NCBI GenBank assembly: GCA_946415695.1 | Contig: CAMKTM010000010.1 | Coordinates: forward strand, 1-20,015 | Reading direction: 5' to 3' | From: an uncultured Prevotellaceae bacterium | Lineage (GTDB): Bacteria > Bacteroidota > Bacteroidia > Bacteroidales > Bacteroidaceae | DNA: 20,015 nucleotides | Shown: piece after piece, positions 6,706 through 13,762 of the stretch | How positions within the stretch are numbered: the stretch's first letter is position 1 | Layout: every line of letters starts with the position of its first letter | Made by a program: the position numbers and the translations under genes | The notes under the pieces: generated by a model | What the model was told of the DNA's origin: nothing | Databases searched by the model: none | Seen by the model: only the letters and a program-made list of their open reading frames with translations

Positions 6706-8282
6706 CGGATTTCCACTTCTTCTTTCATGTCGATTTCCTGTCCGTCTTTGTCGTAGAACTCATATTGGAGGAAGGCCAGCTTTTGGCTGGGAATGACTTT
6801 CACGCCGAACCCATATTTGAACTGCCATTTGCGGCAAAGGCTTATGATGCCCTGGTTCAGGTAGGCAGCGACGTAGGGATGAACGTGAAGTGTGAAACGC
6901 TTGATGCCGAGCTTATAATAGAGGAACTTGATTTTCCCCTCCAGGACTTTGTGGAAGAGGAAGCTGCTCTTGATTTGTCCGGTTCCCTGGCATGTTGGAC
7001 ATGACTCTTCTACAGCGACATCGGTCACGGGACGCACTCTCTGGCGGGTGATTTGCATGAGGCAGAACTTGCTCAAGGGCAAGATGTTGTGGCGGGCACG
7101 GTCGCGCTTCATCAACTCGCACATGCGTTCGTAGAGTTGCTGGCGGTCTTCGGCCAGCTTCATGTCGATGAAGTCAACCACAATGATGCCGCCCATGTCG
7201 CGCAAGCGAAGCTGGCGAGCCAGTTCCTCTGCTGCTCCAAGGTTTACCTCGAGCGCATTGGCCTCCTGGCTGTCGCCTCCATGATTACGGTTGCCGCTGT
7301 TGACATCCACCACGTGCAATGCTTCTGTATGCTCAATGATGAGGTAGGCGCCGTGCTTGTATGATACGGTTCGGCCAAAGCCCGACTTTATTTGCCGAGT
7401 GATGTCGAAGTTGTCGAAGATGGGCAGGCTGCCTTTGTAGAGCTTCACCACGTCTGCCCTGTCAGGCGCGATAAGGCTGACGTAGTCATGCACCTCGCGA
7501 TAGATGTCTTCGCGATTGACGAAAATGTTTTCGAAGCCTGGGTTGAAAAGGTCGCGCAACATGCCGACTGTCCGGCTTGTCTCTTCATAGACAAGCGTAG
7601 GCAGTTCCTTGGCTTGCTGCACTTTGCGCAGTATGTCTTCCCAACGCGACACCAGCACTTTCATCTCAGCATCGAGTTCGCCAGTGCGCTTCCCTTCGGC
7701 AACAGTACGGACGATGATGCCGCAGTTCTTGGGCTTGATGCTCTCAATGACTTGCTTGAGGCGTGCCCGCTCGGCACTGCTCTTGATTTTGGTAGAGACA
7801 GAGACCTTGTCGCCAAAAGGCGTAAAGACAAGGAAACGCCCGGGGAAGGAGAGGTCGCAGGTCAGGCGTGGGCCTTTCGTGCTGATAGGCTCTTTGACAA
7901 TCTGAACAAGCACCTCCTGCCCCTGTTGCAGGGTGGTCTGCACGCTCCCTTCCTTTGGCAAGTCGGGCAGTATGGAAGCCTTCTCGAAGGAGTAGAGGTT
8001 CTTGCGGTCGCTCTGCACCTGCTTGAGGTACTTGGCATAGGAGGCGAACTGCAGGCCAAGGTCGAGGTAATGCAGGAAAGCATCGCGCTCGTGACCGACA
8101 TTGACGAAGCAGGCATTGAGCCCCGGCATAAGTTTCCGCACTTTTGCCAGATATACGTTGCCCACGGAGAAGGATAAGCTCTGTTCCTCCTCCTGATACT
8201 CAGCCAAACGCTTGTCCTCAGTTAAAGCGATCGAAATCTTCTTCGGCTGTACGTCTATATAAAGTTCGCTCGTTACGTCCAT
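6702..8282 (-). CDS. rng: Ribonuclease G (RNase E/G family)
   Basis: A 526-residue single-strand-specific endoribonuclease, the usual length for RNase G. It acts in 5' end maturation of 16S rRNA and in mRNA decay. An N-terminal S1-like RNA-binding region covers about 38-128 (GNVYLAKVRKLMPGLNACFVNVG). The catalytic metal-binding residues are Asp326 in HVVDVNSG and Asp370 in IIVVDFIDM. The zinc-link cysteines are in CPTC (428-431). It lacks the long C-terminal scaffold of RNase E. It lies between a small basic-protein gene (127-base gap with a large inverted repeat) and the EEP gene (4-base overlap), probably on one transcript. Control through the leader hairpin is inferred only. Confidence 0.96.
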   Translation of the reverse strand: MDVTSELYIDVQPKKISIALTEDKRLAEYQEEEQSLSFSVGNVYLAKVRKLMPGLNACFVNVGHERDAFLHYLDLGLQFASYAKYLKQVQSDRKNLYSFEKASILPDLPKEGSVQTTLQQGQEVLVQIVKEPISTKGPRLTCDLSFPGRFLVFTPFGDKVSVSTKIKSSAERARLKQVIESIKPKNCGIIVRTVAEGKRTGELDAEMKVLVSRWEDILRKVQQAKELPTLVYEETSRTVGMLRDLFNPGFENIFVNREDIYREVHDYVSLIAPDRADVVKLYKGSLPIFDNFDITRQIKSGFGRTVSYKHGAYLIIEHTEALHVVDVNSGNRNHGGDSQEANALEVNLGAAEELARQLRLRDMGGIIVVDFIDMKLAEDRQQLYERMCELMKRDRARHNILPLSKFCLMQITRQRVRPVTDVAVEESCPTCQGTGQIKSSFLFHKVLEGKIKFLYYKLGIKRFTLHVHPYVAAYLNQGIISLCRKWQFKYGFGVKVIPSQKLAFLQYEFYDKDGQEIDMKEEVEIR

Positions 8283-8307
8283 TCCTCCTTCGAAAAGATA
8301 AAAAATT

Positions 8308-8394
8308 GAAAAGGTGAAAAGGTTAAAACGCTAAGTGGAAAAGGTCAGACCCTTTCACTTTTACACCTTTTCACCTTTTCACCTCTTAACTTTT
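8308..8394. repeat. Inverted arrays of 8-bp words in the rng leader
   Basis: On the plus strand, words of the form TGAAAAGG occupy 8308-8328, and words of the form CACCTTTT occupy 8365-8388, so the two arms can pair. A second near-complementary pair (AAGTGGAAAAGG with CCTTTCACTT, 8333-8360) forms an inner hairpin. The structure would sit in the transcript between the small basic-protein gene and the rng start codon. Confidence 0.75.
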
Positions 8395-8409
8395 CCTCTG
8401 AGAAGTACC

Positions 8410-8499
8410 TTACTTGCTCTTATGTCTGTTCTTTCTCAGTCTCTTTTTACGCTTGTGCGTTGACATCTTGTGCCTCTTATGCTTCTTTCCGTTTGGCAT
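8410..8499 (-). CDS. 29-residue basic protein, COX24/AURKAIP1 (mS38)-like
   Basis: A very short gene found by reading the minus strand: MPNGKKHKRHKMSTHKRKKR then LRKNRHKSK and TAA. More than half the residues are Lys, Arg or His. The K-x-x-R-H-K-M-x-x-H-K-x-K-K pattern resembles the C-terminal motif of the AURKAIP1/COX24 family, which includes the mitochondrial small-subunit protein mS38, and Bacteroidota carry similar short proteins. A role bound to ribosomal RNA is therefore likely but inferred. A promoter box lies 55 bases upstream (8554-8561), and rng follows on the same strand. The ATG gives a family-like start, and no longer frame is available. Confidence 0.82.
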   Translation of the reverse strand: MPNGKKHKRHKMSTHKRKKRLRKNRHKSK

Positions 8500-8553
8500 A
8501 ATTTTGGGTGTTTATGGTTAGTACTAATTATATATTTATACAATTTCGGACTG

Positions 8554-8561
8554 CAAAGGTA
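8554..8561 (-). promoter_or_regulatory. -7 promoter box for the small basic protein and rng
   Basis: The minus strand reads TACCTTTG, matching TAnnTTTG. Transcription would start near 8548, leaving about 50 nt before the ATG. No TTTG occurs at the usual -33 spacing; that position is occupied by the 7-bp word array at 8569-8596. Confidence 0.65.
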
Positions 8562-8568
8562 CGACAAA

Positions 8569-8596
8569 AAGTGAAAAGAGAAAAGTGAAAAGAGAA
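8569..8596. repeat. 7-bp word array between divergent promoters
   Basis: The words are AAGTGAA, AAGAGAA, AAGTGAA, AAGAGAA. They are immediately upstream of the -7 box that drives the small basic protein and rng, in the -33 region. On the other side the mutY promoter begins about 60 bases away. Confidence 0.88.
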
Positions 8597-8657
8597 AAAT
8601 TATCCTTTTATTGTTGAAAAAAGTAGTCTGTTGTCTCGTTTCAAGGCAAAAAAGCCG

Positions 8658-8665
8658 TACTTTTG
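8658..8665 (+). promoter_or_regulatory. -7 promoter box for mutY
   Basis: TACTTTTG matches TAnnTTTG. Transcription starting about 6 bases downstream would give a leader of about 53 nt before the ATG at 8724. This argues against an upstream TTG start at 8631, which would not be transcribed. No good -33 TTTG is present. Confidence 0.6.
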
Positions 8666-8723
8666 TGGTGAAAATGGAAGTTTAGAATCAAGAATTAAGC
8701 AAAAACACTATCCGCAAACCTCA

Positions 8724-9866
8724 ATGTTTCGTGTTCAATTAGAAAAGTGGTATGAGACTTTTGGCCGTGACCTTCCATGGCGCAAGACGCGCGACCCTTA
8801 CCTCATCATGCTCTCGGAGTTCATCCTGCAACAGACACAGATTTGTCAAGGCACGGACTACTATCTCCGCTTTGCCAAACGTTTCCCGACGGCAGAGAGT
8901 CTGGCAGAGGCAAGCGAGGAGGAAGTGATGCGGCTCTGGCAAGGGCTGGGCTACTACAGCCGCGCCCGCCATCTTCATGCCGCAGCCAAACAGATTGCCG
9001 AAGCAGGACGGTTCCCTCACGACTACGATTTTGTGAGGGCTTTGCCTGGCGTGGGCGACTACACAGCCGCAGCCATCATGAGCTTTGCCTTCGGCGAGCC
9101 ATACGCCGTGCTCGACGGCAACGTGCAACGCGTCCTGTCCCGCCACTTCGGCATCACCGAACCTGTCGATACCACTCAAGGCAGGAAGCTCCTTCGCGCC
9201 CTGGCCGACGAGATGCTCGACACCCAGCGCCCGGCCCTCTACAACCAAGCCGTCATGGACTTCGGCGCTCTGCAGTGCAAACCCTCTGGCCCACTTTGTG
9301 ACACCTGTCCGCTGGCCGAGACATGTCAGGCCTTACGCGAACATCTTGTTGACAAATTGCCTGTCAAATCAAAGCGCACAGCCATCCGCGACCGCTACCT
9401 TACTTATATATACGTGCGCACGAAGGACGGCTTCACCCTGCTCCACCGACGTGGCAGCGGCGACATCTGGCAAGGCCTCTTCGAGTTCCCGCTGATTGAG
9501 TCAGACAAGCCACTCTCAGCGAAAGAAGTGGAGTTGAAGATAAACACCACTCTTCACTCTTCACTCTTCACTCTTCACTCCATAGCCTACGGCATCCGCC
9601 ATCAACTCACCCACCAACGCCTTCATGCCGACTTCTACTGCCTCACCCTGCCCTCTGCCTCTCAATGGTCAATGGCCAATCTTCAATGGCCAATCTTCAA
9701 TGGCCAATCTTCAATGGCCAATGGTCAATCTTCAATGGCCAATGGTCAATCTTCAATGGCCAATGGCCAATCTTCAATGGGGCAATGGATTAAGGAGTCT
9801 GACCTCGACCGCTACGCCATGCCTCGCCTTTTGGAGAAGCTTTTGGAGAGGATGAAAGGAGAATAG
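8724..9866 (+). CDS. mutY: Adenine DNA glycosylase MutY with repeat inserts in its C-terminal domain
   Basis: MutY removes adenine mispaired with 8-oxoguanine and so prevents G:C to T:A mutation. The protein is 380 residues. The catalytic glutamate is Glu32 in LSEFILQQTQ. The helix-hairpin-helix is at 106-124 (ALPGVGDYTAAAI), with Asp131 in VLDGNV. The iron-sulfur cysteines are 185, 192, 195 and 201 with the typical 6-2-5 spacing. The NUDIX-like 8-oxoG-recognition domain (about 225-375) has two repeat-encoded stretches: residues 276-286 (LHSSLFTLHS) and about 313-354, where SSMANGQ is repeated. After these, the family sequence resumes at WIKESDLDRYAMPRLLEKLL. The frame is open, so the present allele is probably ON. 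ATG 8724 is chosen because homologous sequence begins there. Confidence 0.96.
   Translation: MFRVQLEKWYETFGRDLPWRKTRDPYLIMLSEFILQQTQICQGTDYYLRFAKRFPTAESLAEASEEEVMRLWQGLGYYSRARHLHAAAKQIAEAGRFPHDYDFVRALPGVGDYTAAAIMSFAFGEPYAVLDGNVQRVLSRHFGITEPVDTTQGRKLLRALADEMLDTQRPALYNQAVMDFGALQCKPSGPLCDTCPLAETCQALREHLVDKLPVKSKRTAIRDRYLTYIYVRTKDGFTLLHRRGSGDIWQGLFEFPLIESDKPLSAKEVELKINTTLHSSLFTLHSIAYGIRHQLTHQRLHADFYCLTLPSASQWSMANLQWPIFNGQSSMANGQSSMANGQSSMANGQSSMGQWIKESDLDRYAMPRLLEKLLERMKGE
9548..9580. repeat. Perfect 7-bp tandem repeat in mutY
   Basis: Four exact copies of CACTCTT plus CACTC make 33 bases without a mismatch. They lie inside the coding sequence at the start of the C-terminal domain. One copy more or fewer changes the frame. 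The same word family (AGTGAAG on the other strand) recurs in non-coding DNA at 19827-19854 and in the outer membrane protein signal peptide at 18624-18651. Confidence 0.95.
9662..9780. repeat. 17-word 7-bp array in mutY
   Basis: Seventeen consecutive 7-bp words are of the form (T/C)CAAT(GG/CT), followed by GGCAATGG. Three words make 21 bases, which gives the 7-residue protein repeat SSMANGQ. It lies between the DFYCLTLP strand and WIKESDL, where MutY homologues normally have a short loop. Confidence 0.95.
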
Positions 9867-9871
9867 CTTCG

Positions 9872-9915
9872 GAAGCGCAGGGCGCTTATCTCAGAAGCGC
9901 AGGGCGCTTATTGAC
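9872..9915. repeat. 22-bp tandem array C1 after mutY
   Basis: Two units start at 9872 and 9894, each with the dyad AAGCGC-AGG-GCGCTT. It begins 5 bases after the mutY stop codon. Each unit could form a 6-bp RNA stem, so it may act at the 3' end of the mutY transcript. Confidence 0.85.
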
Positions 9916-9923
9916 AACAATCT

Positions 9924-10033
9924 ACGTGTAGTTGGGCAACTTGCCACGTGTAGTTGGGCAACTTGCCACGTGATGTTAGAAGTCTTGCCACATGTAGTTA
10001 GAGGTCTTGCCACGTGATGTTGGGGGCCTTGAT
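9924..10033. repeat. 22-bp tandem array C2 running into the GH106 gene
   Basis: Units start at 9924, 9946, 9968, 9990 and 10012, each beginning ACGTG or ACATG, with ACGCG in phase again at 10034. The first two are identical; later ones carry paired substitutions. The last one and a half units are inside the GH106 reading frame, which stops at 9998, so the final residues NITWQDL are repeat-encoded. Confidence 0.9.
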
Positions 10034-13000
10034 ACGCGTCGAGTCATTTTTCCTAAGTATCTCCACGGGACCTAAGAGGCCCGAGGGACGCAAGGGGGCG
10101 TCGGCTGCAGGGCCGTTGATGACCCAGGTGCGACGCTGTTCCTTGGGCTGAGCGGCATCGTAGACCAAACGATTGAACCAGGTGCTGGTGACTTCGACTG
10201 CGATGGCGTTGCTGCCGCGACGGAGATAGGGCGTGATGTCGGTCTGGTAAGGCGCTGCCCAAAGGGTGTCGACGACCTCGCCGTTCACCTTGACGACAGC
10301 AATCTCTTCCACTTCACCAAGGCGGAGCAGGTACTGCTGACCACGACTCTTGCTGTCAAACTGGAAGGTCGTCTCGTAGGTAGCTGTGCCGGAGAAGGCG
10401 CGTCCTTCGTCGGTGAGCGGCAGGTCTTTCCACGGCTTCAGTTCCGTCAGCATGAGCGGTTCCGCTATGCCCCATCCTGTGGGGAAGGTGAGTGTCCAGT
10501 TCTGCAAGGACACAACCGGAGTCAGATGGGTGTTTCTGTTGCGCTTGTGACGTGCATCGTGACGGAAGACGAGGAAGAGCATCTCGCCTTGCTGTAAGTC
10601 GAGACGTACCCTTGTGTACGCGCCGTCGGGCTCTGCATCAGCCAGTTGAACGCTGCCGTTCATCGGATTCCAAAGCTCGGCACGACCTTCCTGACGGAAC
10701 GACACTTCGCCCCTGAAGGCCTGTTCCTTCTGCGGACACACCATGTACCAGTCGGCTCCCTTCGTCCGACGATGCAGCCAACGCAACTCTGTGGGTTTCA
10801 CGTCTGGCCGGATGTCATGATTGGCAAGCACTTGTCCAAGTTCCGTAACGGGAACATCTCTGACGATGCGCCCGCCTTGTGCCTCCATTATCTGCAGTCG
10901 TGCCACCGTCTCGGGCAGGAGACGCTTCGTGTCGGGCACCCAAAGCACGTCGTAGCGAATGCCGTCGGGAGTCGTCCAGCGTCCGTTTCTAATCCTGATG
11001 CGATGCAGCAGGGCGTCGGTGTTGCAGTAGTCGTAGGCATAGCCGTTGGGGAAGGGCACATGCTGGTCGGGCTTCTGCTCTATCTCGTCGCCGATGTACC
11101 AGAGCACGCTGCTCACGGGCTGTCCGCGCTCGAGCATGAAGGCGCAACGGGCCAGGTAGGTGTTGAAGCTACGCATGAAGGGCCACCATGTCTGCATCCT
11201 GAGGAATGGTGTGCCGATGCCGCCTCCGAACGATGTGCCGGGGAAGTAGCGGTCGGCATCGGGATTGTGCGTGTAGGTGTGGAAGACGGTATGCGTGACG
11301 CCCTCCACCATGTTCTGATTGGCCACTTCACGCAGTTGGCTGAGGTGTTCGTCCCAAGTCAGTTCGAACGACGTGAAGGACTCTGCCGACACGCGCGGCT
11401 TGCCGTACATGCGGGCTGCCGAAGCCGTTGGGCGTATGGGCTTGTAGTTGTGGTTCGCAAGCCAGTTGCTGAAGGGCTGCCAGTACTCGCACATCGGCAC
11501 GTCGGCGTACTTGTAGTACTGCATCGGGTCGGCAGGGAAGATGTCGCCAGCCGCTGTCTCGTAGCTGACGGTCATGCCCTTCTCGTGGGCCAAACGGCTC
11601 ATGTGACCGTAGAAATTGTCCGTGAAGAGTTCGTTGATGGTGCGTCGCCAGTCGGACAGGAACTTGCTTGTCTGCCCGCGGTCGTCAATCACCCACCCGA
11701 AGATGGCAGGCAGCCAGGTGAGCAGGTCGTAGTGCTGTCGGCTCTGGAACTCCTGCTGCATGTGCCGTGTCCACGTCTGCGAGGAGCACTCCCAGCTGTC
11801 CATCAGCATATTGTTCACCAGTCCCTTGAGCGGTCCGTCCGTGAGCCGGCCGATGTAGCTGCGGAACTGATAGGCGACGTAGGCCGTGTCGAGCTTGTTC
11901 ACCTCCCAGCCGGTGGCCTCGGCAGGTGCCGGTCCGTTGCGCCGACCGGTGTTGACATGTCCGATACGCAGTACAATCCATCGGCCTTCGGGTGCCTTCC
12001 AGCGCAGCCGTCCGTCGGAGGACATCTGCTCTGTCAGGTTGAGGATGTCGGCACGACTTACGAAGCCTTTGCCGTCCTCGTTCATGTTCCCCGGGAGCGG
12101 CAACAAGGTGCGTGCCGTCCAGCCCGCCTCCATCTCCCAGTTGTGGCCGCGGGTGGCTGTGGAGAAACGCAAACGCGAGAGGCGCATGGGGTGCTGGTTG
12201 ATGATTTCGATGATGTAGTCTCCCCCTTGCTGCATGTCGGGCAAAGCGAAGGTCATCGTCTTTTCGCTGTCCTGCCAATTGGCGTGAGGGAAGTCCGTGT
12301 CGAGGCAGGCTGACTGTCCCGGAACCGTGACGCGCAGGTGAATGTCGGGCTGTACGCTGAACGAGTGATTGAAGCCATCGATGGGGTTGAACTCAATGGC
12401 GCGGACTTTGGCCCCGTCCTTCATCCTGATGCGGACACGATGGGGCTTCTGGGCATCCGTGGGTTGCAGGGTGAAGCTGGCGTTCGGCTCTCCACGGAGA
12501 AGCTTTTGCCACTCCTCCTGATGATCGTCGGCTTCGACCGATTCCACCTGACAATAGTCGCCCGTATCGCCTTCGGGAGCAGGGAAGGCCAGCACGACGA
12601 TGTCCTGCCAGTCGCGCCATTCCTCCTTCTGCGGTACTGGCAGTTCGACGTCCACCTCCTTGCCGCCCACAACATCCGCCCGCGAATAGCTCAGGTGGCG
12701 CATGGCTTGCTCGGGCTTAATCCACGGTCCTCCGCTCATGGCCCAGCCCGGACAGGTCTGCAGACTGAAGCGCAGTCCCAGACGATGCGCTTCCTCGGCC
12801 GTGTGGCGAACCAACGACTCCCACTTCGGACTCAGGCACTCGACATGTTCCTCCGTGCCAGGCCAGTCGGCAGGGTCGCCCACCTGTCCGTGGAAGAACT
12901 GCACACCCTGGATACCCGAAGCGGCGATGGCCTCGAGGTCACGGGTGATGCCCTCGCGACGAATACTGCCATTGAGGAAGTGGAACCACGTCTCGGGATA

Positions 13001-13162
13001 GTAGATGCGTCCCGGATGCAAGAAAGCAGCTTGGTCACTCTTCGAAAACGGACGTTGTAACTCGGCCGAGTCGGGCACGGCCGGATAGTACACCTGAGCC
13101 GTGGCATTCAGTCCGGCACTCAATGTCGCAACAAGTATTCGAAGGATGATGGTATGTCTCAT
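9998..13162 (-). CDS. Secreted GH106-type alpha-L-rhamnosidase
   Basis: A 1054-residue secreted glycoside hydrolase. Residues 1-23 are a signal peptide ending TAQ. The body resembles family GH106: YPETWFHFLNGSIRREGITRDLEAIAASGIQGVQ at about 55-88 in the (beta/alpha)8 core, QTCPGWAMSGGPWI, NNMLMDSWE (Glu458), SYETAAGD (Glu535) and VSAESFTSFE (Glu594). Glu458, Glu535 and Glu594 are candidate catalytic or metal-binding acids; I cannot assign them individually. A C-terminal jelly-roll with GH2-like sugar-binding features (about 935-1040) ends the protein. Known members cut rhamnosyl links in pectin and other glycans. It follows the cyclo-ligase by 30 bases, at the end of that operon. Its C-terminus is encoded by array C2. 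Confidence 0.88.
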   Translation of the reverse strand: MRHTIILRILVATLSAGLNATAQVYYPAVPDSAELQRPFSKSDQAAFLHPGRIYYPETWFHFLNGSIRREGITRDLEAIAASGIQGVQFFHGQVGDPADWPGTEEHVECLSPKWESLVRHTAEEAHRLGLRFSLQTCPGWAMSGGPWIKPEQAMRHLSYSRADVVGGKEVDVELPVPQKEEWRDWQDIVVLAFPAPEGDTGDYCQVESVEADDHQEEWQKLLRGEPNASFTLQPTDAQKPHRVRIRMKDGAKVRAIEFNPIDGFNHSFSVQPDIHLRVTVPGQSACLDTDFPHANWQDSEKTMTFALPDMQQGGDYIIEIINQHPMRLSRLRFSTATRGHNWEMEAGWTARTLLPLPGNMNEDGKGFVSRADILNLTEQMSSDGRLRWKAPEGRWIVLRIGHVNTGRRNGPAPAEATGWEVNKLDTAYVAYQFRSYIGRLTDGPLKGLVNNMLMDSWECSSQTWTRHMQQEFQSRQHYDLLTWLPAIFGWVIDDRGQTSKFLSDWRRTINELFTDNFYGHMSRLAHEKGMTVSYETAAGDIFPADPMQYYKYADVPMCEYWQPFSNWLANHNYKPIRPTASAARMYGKPRVSAESFTSFELTWDEHLSQLREVANQNMVEGVTHTVFHTYTHNPDADRYFPGTSFGGGIGTPFLRMQTWWPFMRSFNTYLARCAFMLERGQPVSSVLWYIGDEIEQKPDQHVPFPNGYAYDYCNTDALLHRIRIRNGRWTTPDGIRYDVLWVPDTKRLLPETVARLQIMEAQGGRIVRDVPVTELGQVLANHDIRPDVKPTELRWLHRRTKGADWYMVCPQKEQAFRGEVSFRQEGRAELWNPMNGSVQLADAEPDGAYTRVRLDLQQGEMLFLVFRHDARHKRNRNTHLTPVVSLQNWTLTFPTGWGIAEPLMLTELKPWKDLPLTDEGRAFSGTATYETTFQFDSKSRGQQYLLRLGEVEEIAVVKVNGEVVDTLWAAPYQTDITPYLRRGSNAIAVEVTSTWFNRLVYDAAQPKEQRRTWVINGPAADAPLRPSGLLGPVEILRKNDSTRIKAPNITWQDL

Positions 13163-13192
13163 AGCTTTGTCTGTTTTCGTTTCATCTCTTTC

Positions 13193-13762
13193 TCAGGCAA
13201 CCACCTCGTGTACAGGAATGTCGTGGACTTCAGCGGGCACTTCGTCAAGGAGCTGGAAGGGGAAGCAGATGCCTGTCAACCTTGCGGCCTTCAGCTTGGG
13301 CAGCAGTCGGTCGTAGTAGCCTTTGCCGCGGCCGAGGCGATGGCCTGCCGCATCGAACGCCATGCCTGGGATGATGGCAAGCTGAATCTCGCCATAGTTT
13401 TCGGGAGGGAATAAAGGTCCTATGGGTTCCATGATGCCGAAAGCACCCTGAGCAAGCGATGCCTCGCCCCCATAGCGACGTAGCTCCAGCTCTTCGTCTT
13501 TCACAACAGGCAGAAGTACCTTCTTACCGCTATCATCGGCATCCTTTATCAGCGGACGGACGTCCACCTCGTCGGCAAGGGGGTAATACAAAAGCAGAGT
13601 GCCTGCTTCCTGCCACGAGGCAAGAGCAAGCACTCTGTTCGTTATTTCTGTTGACATCGCTGCCAACTGGTCAGCGCTGTACTGTTTCTTCTGCGCCCGG
13701 ATGTATTGGCGCAGGGTACTTTTCCCCTCCCCTTTAAGGGGAGCACGGGTTGGGTCTATCAC
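13193..13762 (-). CDS. 5-formyltetrahydrofolate cyclo-ligase with a repeat-derived N-terminus
   Basis: This cytosolic enzyme uses ATP to convert 5-formyl-THF to 5,10-methenyl-THF. The 189 residues carry the family signature GMAFDAAGHRLGRGKGYYDR (133-152) and a conserved N-terminal K-x-x-LR (14-18) used in ATP binding. The likely start is GTG at 13760-13762, whose GTGA overlaps the stop codon of the upstream gene, implying coupled translation. The first 13 residues (MIDPTRAPLKGEG) do not look like the family and are encoded by a GC-rich palindromic repeat. No ATG lies between them and the conserved region; the next is residue 36, which would remove the ATP-binding part. The function call is firm and the start less so. 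Confidence 0.92.
   Translation of the reverse strand: MIDPTRAPLKGEGKSTLRQYIRAQKKQYSADQLAAMSTEITNRVLALASWQEAGTLLLYYPLADEVDVRPLIKDADDSGKKVLLPVVKDEELELRRYGGEASLAQGAFGIMEPIGPLFPPENYGEIQLAIIPGMAFDAAGHRLGRGKGYYDRLLPKLKAARLTGICFPFQLLDEVPAEVHDIPVHEVVA
13724..13756. repeat. GC-rich palindromic repeat at the start of the cyclo-ligase gene
   Basis: CCCCTCCCCTTTAAGGGGAG is followed by CACGGGTTGGGT. The stem CTCCCC/GGGGAG and the G-rich right flank resemble the element inside pdxT (304-401). It encodes about 11 of the first 13 residues of the protein. Confidence 0.7.

Noticed and set aside
7392..8177. A 261-residue plus-strand open frame
   Set aside because: It is antisense to rng, whose S1 region and catalytic aspartates are intact.
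8631..8723. Upstream TTG start extending MutY by 31 residues
   Set aside because: The extension is not homologous to MutY and would begin upstream of the -7 promoter box at 8658-8665.
9924..10033. CRISPR-like array
   Set aside because: The 22-bp units abut with no spacers, and no cas gene is nearby; this is a simple tandem repeat.
10646..12313. A 555-residue open frame on the plus strand
   Set aside because: It is antisense to the GH106 gene, has no recognisable domain, and arises from GC-rich codon use in the real gene.
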